Assembly (NCBI GenBank): GCA_947494145.1
Contig: CANLTZ010000022.1
Coordinates: 1-58,401, forward strand
Length of the DNA stretch: 58,401 bases
Reading direction: 5' to 3'
From: an uncultured Jannaschia sp.
GTDB taxonomy: Bacteria; Pseudomonadota; Alphaproteobacteria; Rhodobacterales; Rhodobacteraceae
Notes under the pieces: model-generated
The model's input: the letters and a program-made list of their open reading frames with translations, nothing else
Told to the model about the DNA's origin: nothing
Database searches by the model: none
Translations under genes and position numbers: made by a program
In this document: piece after piece, positions 52,647 to 58,401 of the stretch
How positions within the stretch are numbered: the first letter of the stretch is position 1
Layout: each line of letters opens with the position of its first letter

Positions 52647-53508
52647 CCCCCAAGCGGCCAAGCCGCCCTCAGACGCCTGGCGCGCCGTCCGCCGTCTTCT
52701 GCGGGAACCGCTGGGCGTCTTGGGCCTGACGCTCGTGCTGTTGATGGTCGGCGGGGCGATCTTTGCCGACCTGCTCACATCCTGGGACCCGACCCGCATC
52801 AACCCGCGGGACCGCTTTCTGGGGCCGGGGGCCGAGCATCTGCTGGGCACCGATCAGTTGGGCCGCGACCTGTTCGCCCGCGTCCTGCATGGCGGGCGCG
52901 TGGCGCTGTCGGTGGCGCTGATCGCGACTGGCATTTCGCTGGTGATCGGGATCATGCTGGGCCTGATCGCGGGCTACGGGCCGCGCTGGTTGGATAACCT
53001 GATGATCCTGCTCTTCGACTCGGTGAAGTCGTTCCCGACGGTGATGCTGGCCTTGGCGCTGGTGACGCTGTTCGGCCCCTCGCTGACATCGGTCGTCATT
53101 GTGGTCGTGCTCGTCACGGTGCCCGGCTACGCCCGGATCATCCGTACCCAGACCATCGCGCTGAAGAACAGCGAATATGTGACTGCCGCACGCTCCATGG
53201 GTGCCTCGCCCGCGCGCATTTTGAGGGTCCACATCCTGCCCAACGTGATCGGCCCGTTGGTCATCCTGGCCTCCATGGATATCCCCGTCGTGATCGGGAT
53301 CGAGGCGGGCATGTCCTTCCTGGGTCTGGGCGTGCGCCCGCCGACGCCGTCCTGGGGCTCGATCCTCAACGACGGCTTCACCTCGATCCGGGACACGCCC
53401 TGGATCGCGGTCGCGGGCGGCATTCCGATCATTCTGGTGACGCTCGGCTTCACCTTCCTGGGCGAGACGCTGCGCGATGTCTTTGACCCCCGCCTGAAGG
53501 CCCGCTGA
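52627..53508 (+). CDS. Peptide ABC transporter, permease (DppC type)
   Basis: A 293-residue partner permease: LREPLGVLGLTLVLLMVGGA, LLGTDQLGRDLFARVLHGGR (the usual DppC motif), and YVTAARSMGASPARILRVHI as the ATPase contact loop. The start is GTG at 52627. It overlaps both neighbours. Confidence 0.93.
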   Translation: MSEAVSDPQAAKPPSDAWRAVRRLLREPLGVLGLTLVLLMVGGAIFADLLTSWDPTRINPRDRFLGPGAEHLLGTDQLGRDLFARVLHGGRVALSVALIATGISLVIGIMLGLIAGYGPRWLDNLMILLFDSVKSFPTVMLALALVTLFGPSLTSVVIVVVLVTVPGYARIIRTQTIALKNSEYVTAARSMGASPARILRVHILPNVIGPLVILASMDIPVVIGIEAGMSFLGLGVRPPTPSWGSILNDGFTSIRDTPWIAVAGGIPIILVTLGFTFLGETLRDVFDPRLKAR

Positions 53509-54491
53509 TGACCGTCCTCTCCATCTCCAACCTGAATGTCGTCTTCTCGACCGAGGATGGGCCGCTCCATGCCCTCAAGGACGTGTCCTTCGACGTGCCC
53601 GCGAACCGCATCGTCGGCATCGTGGGCGAGTCGGGCTGCGGCAAGTCCACGTTGATCAACGCGATCCTCGGCCTGCTCGCCGATAACGGGCACATCGATG
53701 GCGGTGCGATCCGGTTCGAGGGTGACACCGACCTGACAACCTTGGGCCCCGACGCCATGCGCGACCTGCGCGGCCCCCGCATCGCCACCGTCTTTCAGGA
53801 CCCGATGGGGGCGCTGAACCCAGTGTTGTCGGTCGGCGCGCAAATGGTGAATATCCAGTACCGCTCGGGCCGGTCCAAGGCCGAAAAGCGCGCCCGCGCC
53901 GTCGAGATGTTGGAACAGGTCCGCATTCCCGACGCCGCCGCGGCGATCAAGCGGTATCCGCATGAATTTTCAGGCGGGATGAAACAGCGCATCGCCATCG
54001 CCATGGCCTTGATGATGGAGCCCGCGTTGCTGATCGCGGACGAGCCGACCACCGCCTTGGACGCGACGCTGGAAGTCGCGACCATTGAGATGCTGAAGGA
54101 CCTGCAGCAGAAGATCGGCTGCTCGATCCTGTTCATCTCTCACCATCTGGGGGTGATCGCGGAACTCTGCGACGACGTGGTGGTGATGTATGCGGGCGAG
54201 GTGGTCGAGCGGGGCACCACGCGCGCCATTTTCAACGACCCTCGCCATCCTTACACGGCACGCCTGCTCGAATGCGACCCGGCCCGTCAGACCGAGCGGA
54301 CGCGCAACCTGCCCACCATCCCCGGCGAGATCCCTGACCTGCGGGCCCGGCCGCCGGGCTGCATCTTCGCGAACCGCTGCCATCGGCGCGAAGACGTCTG
54401 CGCCCGGCCACCGCCGGATATCCAGATAGGGGGTGGCCACGCCGCGCGCTGCCATCTGGCAGACATGCCAGAAATGGAGGTGGCACCATGA
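53508..54491 (+). CDS. Peptide ABC transporter, ATPase (DppD type)
   Basis: A 327-residue ATPase: Walker A GESGCGKSTL, signature FSGGMKQRIAIAMAL, Walker B LLIADEPTTALDAT, H-loop SHHLGVI and the C-terminal oligopeptide-transport domain with a Cys cluster (CIFANRCHRREDVC). It overlaps DppC by one base (TGATG) and the next ATPase by four. Confidence 0.94.
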   Translation: MTVLSISNLNVVFSTEDGPLHALKDVSFDVPANRIVGIVGESGCGKSTLINAILGLLADNGHIDGGAIRFEGDTDLTTLGPDAMRDLRGPRIATVFQDPMGALNPVLSVGAQMVNIQYRSGRSKAEKRARAVEMLEQVRIPDAAAAIKRYPHEFSGGMKQRIAIAMALMMEPALLIADEPTTALDATLEVATIEMLKDLQQKIGCSILFISHHLGVIAELCDDVVVMYAGEVVERGTTRAIFNDPRHPYTARLLECDPARQTERTRNLPTIPGEIPDLRARPPGCIFANRCHRREDVCARPPPDIQIGGGHAARCHLADMPEMEVAP

Positions 54492-55456
54492 CGGACCCGA
54501 TCCTGACGGTTCGCGACGTGCAGGTGACCTTCGATTTGGGGTCTGTCTTCCGGCCATCCGAGATCCTGGGCGTGGCAGGTGTGTCTTTGGAAGTGCGCCC
54601 CGGCGAGACCTTTGCCCTAGTGGGCGAAAGCGGGTCGGGGAAGACCACGCTGGCCCGCGCCATCAACGGGCTGCAGGCGATCAGCGAAGGCGAGATCGCC
54701 TTTGAGGGCCGTCGCATCGACACCTTGTCCCGCAAGGAAATGCAGCCGATCCGCCAGCGCATGTCCATGATGTTCCAAGACCCCGTCGGGTCGCTCAGCC
54801 CGCGGATGACCGTTGGTGACCTGGTGACCGAGCCCTTCGCCATCCACGGACAACAGATCGATAGACGGGCCGAGGTTGAGCGCCTTCTTTCGCTGGTGGG
54901 TTTGCCTGCTGACTTTGCCACGCGGTTCCCACACCAGCTTTCGGGCGGGCAGGCCCGGCGTGTGGGCGTCGCGCGGGCGATTGCCTTGGACCCCGCTCTG
55001 GTTATCGCGGATGAGCCGACGGCGGGGCTGGACGTGTCGGTGCAGGGCGAGGTGCTGAACCTTCTCAACGACCTGCGCGAACGCCTGGGCCTGGCCATGG
55101 TGATCATCACCCACAACCTGCACGTCGTGCATCACGTGGCAGACCGCATGGCGGTGATGTATCTGGGCCGCTTCGTCGAGACCGGCCCGACCGAGGCCGT
55201 CTTCCGCGCGCCCATCCACCCCTACACCAAGGCCCTGATCTCGGCGAACCCGGAACCCGACCCGGACCGCGCCCATGATCGTATTTCGCTGCCGGCCGAG
55301 GTGCCGTCGCTTCTGGCCCGCCCATCGGGATGCGAGTTCCACACCCGTTGTCCCTGGGCGCGGGATGTCTGCGCGACCACGCTGCCGCCACGTGTCACCA
55401 TTGATGGCCAGACGGCCACTTGCCACTTTCCCTTGCGCCAGGAGACCGCTGCATGA
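54488..55456 (+). CDS. Peptide ABC transporter, ATPase (DppF type)
   Basis: A 322-residue ATPase: Walker A GESGSGKTTLARAI, signature LSGGQARRVGVARAI, Walker B LVIADEPTAGLDVS, H-loop THNLHVV, and the C-terminal Cys motif CEFHTRCPWARDVC. Pairs with the DppD-type subunit. It overlaps the downstream hydrolase gene by four bases, tying transport to hydrolysis. Confidence 0.94.
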   Translation: MTDPILTVRDVQVTFDLGSVFRPSEILGVAGVSLEVRPGETFALVGESGSGKTTLARAINGLQAISEGEIAFEGRRIDTLSRKEMQPIRQRMSMMFQDPVGSLSPRMTVGDLVTEPFAIHGQQIDRRAEVERLLSLVGLPADFATRFPHQLSGGQARRVGVARAIALDPALVIADEPTAGLDVSVQGEVLNLLNDLRERLGLAMVIITHNLHVVHHVADRMAVMYLGRFVETGPTEAVFRAPIHPYTKALISANPEPDPDRAHDRISLPAEVPSLLARPSGCEFHTRCPWARDVCATTLPPRVTIDGQTATCHFPLRQETAA

Positions 55457-57462
55457 CCGACCGCGCCGTGGAGGTCACCGAAACCGTTTGGATCGAGATG
55501 CCCGACGGCGTGCGCCTTGCCGCGCGCCTCTGGCTGCCCGAGGACGCGGGGGATGCGCCGGTGCCCGCGATCCTCGAATACATCCCCTACCGCCGCCGCG
55601 ACCGCACGCGGCTGCGCGACGAATCCATGCATCCGCATCTGGCGGCGGCGGGCTATGCCAGCCTGCGCGTGGATATCCGCGGCAGCGGCGACAGTGGCGG
55701 CGTTATGCGGGACGAGTATTCCCCGCAGGAGTTGCAGGACGGTTGCGATATCATCGCCTGGATCGCGGCGCAGCCTTGGTGCGACGGGCAGGTGGCGATG
55801 TTTGGCAAGTCCTGGGGGGCATACAATTCCTTCCAGGTCGGCGCGCTGCGTCCGCCCGCTTTGCGCGCCATCGTCCCGGTGATGGGCACCGATGATCGTT
55901 GGCGCGAGGACATCCACTTCTATGGCGGTTGCCTGGCGGGTGATAATTTCTGGTGGGGCTCTGTCATGCAGCTTCTGAATGCGATGCCGCCCGATCCTGA
56001 AATCGTAGGTGAGACGTGGCGCGAGACGTGGAAAGACCGGCTCGACGCGATGGAATTCTGGCCGCCGATGTGGGCCGCGCATCAGAGCCATGACGCGATG
56101 TGGCGCCACGGCTCCATCTGTGAAGATTACGGCGCGATCGAGGTGCCGATCTACTTCATCGGGGGCTGGGCGGATTCCTTCCGCGATACACCGTTCCGCA
56201 TCGCCGAGAACATGCCCGACCGTGTGAAACTGTGCATGGGCCCTTGGGCGCATCTCTATCCGCACGAAGCGATCCCAGGCCCCCGCGCCGATTTCCTGGG
56301 CGAGATGCTGCGCTTCCTCGACCATCACCTGCGCGGCGGCCCCGCGTTGGACGAACCGCCGCTGCGTTTCTTTATCATCGACGGCCACCCGCCCCATGGC
56401 CGCTATGGGGACCGTGCTGGCCGCTGGGTCGAAGAACCGTGCTGGCCGTCGCCGAACGTGTCCGACCGGGTGCTGTGGCTGGCTGATGGGGGCTTGCAGG
56501 ACGTCGCGACCGAGGGGACGCCCGAGACGATCTGCTCGCCGCAGACCTATGGGTTGGGGGCGGGCGATATGTGCGCCTTCGGCACGCCGGGCGACCTGCC
56601 GCGCGACGGGCGCATGGATGCGGGCGGTGCACTGCTATACCGCTCTGCCCCTCTGTCGGACCCCACGGATATTTTGGGCCAGCCCAGGGTCGTGGTGGAG
56701 GGCTCGGTGGATCAGCCCCGGGGCTTGGTCGCCGCGCTGCTTTACGATGAGGCGCCCGACGGGGCACAGACGCTGATCTCGCGCGGGTTCGCCAACCTGT
56801 CGCAGCTTGCCTCCGACACCGACCCGCAACCAGTGGAACCTGGCGCTGCCCTGACAATTCCCGTGCCGCTGCATGGCTGCGGCTACCGTGTGCCGAGGGG
56901 TCATCGCCTGACACTGCACGTGGCTACGGCCTATTGGCCGGTTCTTTGGCCCGCGCCTGCCCCCGTCGCGCTGACGGTCTCGGGCGGTCAACTGTCGGTT
57001 CCAGTGCGCGCCCCGACCCCCGATGCGGCCATGCCGCGTGACCTGACCCTGCCCGACCGGGCGGAGCCGCCCGCCGCCGCGACCACGATCCGCGCAGGCG
57101 ACATGGCCCGGACGCTGACGACCGACCTGGAAACCGGGCTTGTCGAAAACCGCGTCTTCTTCGATGGGGGCGTATTCGGTCCCATCGGCATGATCCGCCT
57201 GGACGACATCGGCACGGAGATGGGCGACATCTCGGATCGCCGCTACGTGATCCACCCGGACGATCCGTTGTCGGCGCGCGCAACGATGACGCAGACGGCC
57301 ACGTTTGCGCGCGGCAGCTGGCAGGTGCGGATCGAGACCGCGTCCGAGATGACCGCGACCGCCGATGCCTTCCACTTCCGGGCTTCGGTCACCTGCCATG
57401 ACGGCGACGCGGTGTTCCATCAGGTCGACTGGGATCAGACCGTGCCGCGCAACGGCATGTGA
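55453..57462 (+). CDS. CocE/NonD-family hydrolase 2 (X-Pro dipeptidyl-peptidase S15-like)
   Basis: A 669-residue paralogue of the 47373 gene: IEMPDGVRLAARLWLPEDAG, DIRGSGDSGGV, nucleophile in AMFGKSWGAYNS (Ser about 120), His in GPWAHLYPHEA, and the C-terminal jelly-roll domain (about 390-570). It is translationally coupled to the ABC transporter, so its substrate is probably what the transporter imports. No signal peptide, so it acts in the cytosol. Confidence 0.87.
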   Translation: MTDRAVEVTETVWIEMPDGVRLAARLWLPEDAGDAPVPAILEYIPYRRRDRTRLRDESMHPHLAAAGYASLRVDIRGSGDSGGVMRDEYSPQELQDGCDIIAWIAAQPWCDGQVAMFGKSWGAYNSFQVGALRPPALRAIVPVMGTDDRWREDIHFYGGCLAGDNFWWGSVMQLLNAMPPDPEIVGETWRETWKDRLDAMEFWPPMWAAHQSHDAMWRHGSICEDYGAIEVPIYFIGGWADSFRDTPFRIAENMPDRVKLCMGPWAHLYPHEAIPGPRADFLGEMLRFLDHHLRGGPALDEPPLRFFIIDGHPPHGRYGDRAGRWVEEPCWPSPNVSDRVLWLADGGLQDVATEGTPETICSPQTYGLGAGDMCAFGTPGDLPRDGRMDAGGALLYRSAPLSDPTDILGQPRVVVEGSVDQPRGLVAALLYDEAPDGAQTLISRGFANLSQLASDTDPQPVEPGAALTIPVPLHGCGYRVPRGHRLTLHVATAYWPVLWPAPAPVALTVSGGQLSVPVRAPTPDAAMPRDLTLPDRAEPPAAATTIRAGDMARTLTTDLETGLVENRVFFDGGVFGPIGMIRLDDIGTEMGDISDRRYVIHPDDPLSARATMTQTATFARGSWQVRIETASEMTATADAFHFRASVTCHDGDAVFHQVDWDQTVPRNGM

Positions 57463-57465
57463 GCC

Positions 57466-57510
57466 ATGATCCACATCGCCGCCGCGGGTTTCCAGCACGA
57501 GACCAACGGG
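57466..57510 (+). pseudogene. 5' fragment of an M81-family (MlrC-like) peptidase gene, cut by IS6
   Basis: Three bases after the hydrolase stop, MIHIAAAGFQHETNG starts; the G-F-x-HETN stretch is the N-terminal motif of the M81 metallopeptidase family (MlrC). At codon 15 the sequence changes into the IS6 terminal repeat (GGGATTGTTGCATTATT from 57508). The rest of the gene is not found on the far side of the IS6 (149-297) or elsewhere in the window. Confidence 0.75.
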
Positions 57511-58292
57511 ATTGTTGCATTATTTTGGTCGTTGTACAGAAGCCCGGTAGGACGCTGGGGTCACGCTGCGGCTTCGAACAGCCTGCTTATGAATTCGAGC
57601 TCGCCTCTGACGCCGGGTTCTTTGTGATGGATGTGACCGCGTTTGATGGTGCGGATCGTCTCGGTCCCGCTCAGGGTCGCCTTGGCTGATCGCAGGGATC
57701 GGAAGCTTTGCCGGTATCCAAGTAACCGCTTCATGGCCGCGTGATCGCTCTCGATCAGGTTGTTTCGCCACTTGCGATCGATATGCCGGATGCCGTCGAA
57801 GTGCGGGTCATACCGGTGATTGATTTCGCGAATGACGCACCGGTAGGTGTGCGCCTTGTCAGTGCAGATGGTGACTGGCCTGTGCAGCCGGACGCGTTCG
57901 ATTGCCTTGTTCAGAAAGGCTCTCGCCGCCTTCGCATCCCGACGCGCTGTCAGACGGAAATCCACCATTTGGCCATTGGCATCGATCGCGCGCCAGAGAT
58001 AACGCCATTTGCCCCCGACGCGGATATATGTCTCGTCCATTGCCCGGCAGGCGATCACGCAGTGATCTGCCGAGAGGGGACATGCCAATCGACACTCGCC
58101 CGGCGCAGATGCTTCTCGGTGCGCTTCGTCAGTTCAGGTCCGAACTTCTGAACCCAGCGATAGACGGTCGACCTGTCGACCGTGATGCTGCGCTCCGCAA
58201 GAAGATCGACGACATCCTGATAAGACAAGGGAAACCTCAAGTACCAGCGCACAGCGCAAAGGATGATATCGCGCGGAAAACGGTGATGCTTA
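57508..58292 (-). mobile_element. IS6-family element, split by a MITE and by the window ends
   Basis: Left terminal repeat at 57508-57524; the element runs on the minus strand to 58292, is interrupted by the MITE, and ends at 132-148. Its length without the MITE is about 860 bp. The bases flanking both ends do not form an 8-bp target duplication, and the interrupted peptidase gene does not resume, so a deletion followed or accompanied insertion. Confidence 0.85.
57561..58290 (-). pseudogene. IS6-family transposase, inactivated by a 41-bp insertion and a MITE
   Basis: The N-terminal part (KHHRFPRDIILCAVRWYLRF; VDRSTVYRWVQKFGPEL; KHLRRASVDWHV) and the DDE part (DETYIRVGGKWRYLWRAIDA; CTDKAHTYRCVIREI; DRKWRNNLIESDHAAMKRL) are both well preserved and recognisable. 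Between V and the first catalytic D a 41-bp insertion (58038-58078) shifts the frame. The start codon region is cut off by the MITE at 58293. Both lesions would abolish the transposase; otherwise decay is slight, so inactivation looks recent. Confidence 0.87.
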
Positions 58293-58401
58293 TAGCGGTT
58301 CTCGAAAAACCTGAGACATCAGCCTTTCGAGAAACGGTGCAACATCAGTGCGATGGCGGGACGTTTTTCGGAAATGCTGATTCAGGTTTTCCGAAAACCG
58401 C
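58293..58401 (+). repeat. MITE-like element, copy C (inserted in the IS6 transposase; continues at 70-71)
   Basis: AGCGGTTCTCGAAAAACCTG at the left (from 58294) and its near complement at the right end form terminal inverted repeats. The element has 111 bp when completed by bases 70-71 and is flanked by TA on both sides (58291-58292; 72-73). The TA duplication and the restored transposase frame show that it entered the IS6 by insertion. Confidence 0.88.

Overview
The window looks like one complete circular plasmid of an alphaproteobacterium of the Rhodobacterales (Roseobacter-type). The base composition is GC-rich. It has a DnaA-like replication initiator with parAB, and its gene families (DUF1403 next to scpB, RbsABC-type and Dpp-type ABC systems, SorC regulator) are typical of that order. 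The first 69 bases are repeated exactly at the end, and one IS6 element runs across the junction: most of its transposase lies at 57508-58292 and its 5' codons and right terminal repeat lie at 74-148. The true circle is therefore about 58,332 bp, not a linear piece.

Layout. 298-3978: secreted ExeM/NucH-type nuclease. 4197-5340: remnants of an IS6 and an IS630 element. 5394-9500: DUF4123 adaptor, HNH/AHH-like toxin and presumed immunity gene, an orphan effector module of the type VI secretion kind. 9663-11902: scpB, a DUF1403 gene and a PIN-domain toxin-antitoxin pair. 12039-16627: plasmid backbone with a tyrosine recombinase, replication initiator, iteron-like origin, parA, parB and three identical parS-like palindromes. 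16737-38270: a type III secretion system (T3SS) in two convergent arms, followed by a two-component system. 38280-46132: sugar or polyol uptake and kinase operon with a divergent SorC regulator. 46309-46903: ParD/ParE-type toxin-antitoxin. 47373-57510: two CocE-like hydrolases around a peptide ABC transporter, ending in an M81 peptidase gene cut off by the IS6.

The T3SS is the most unusual part. The export apparatus (SctR, S, T, U, V), ATPase complex (SctN, L, O, K, Q), basal body (SctD, J) and rod (SctI) are all present, and a YscX-YscY-like pair precedes SctV as in the Ysc family. Four things depart from known systems. SctU lacks the NPTH autocleavage motif. No secretin pore is encoded, only two separate short periplasmic proteins carrying secretin N-terminal domains. 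A large coiled-coil protein with a split HlyD-like adaptor fold is embedded in the locus. Four transcription units share an operator of two GTAAG half-sites 11 bp apart, which fits control by the OmpR-type regulator at the end of the locus. I see no recognisable needle, gatekeeper or translocator gene; unfamiliar acidic proteins occupy the positions where these would be expected.

A 111-bp inverted-repeat element (MITE-like, flanked by TA) occurs in three places: beside the recombinase gene, after the parE-like gene, and inside the IS6 transposase. No tRNA, rRNA or CRISPR array was recognised.
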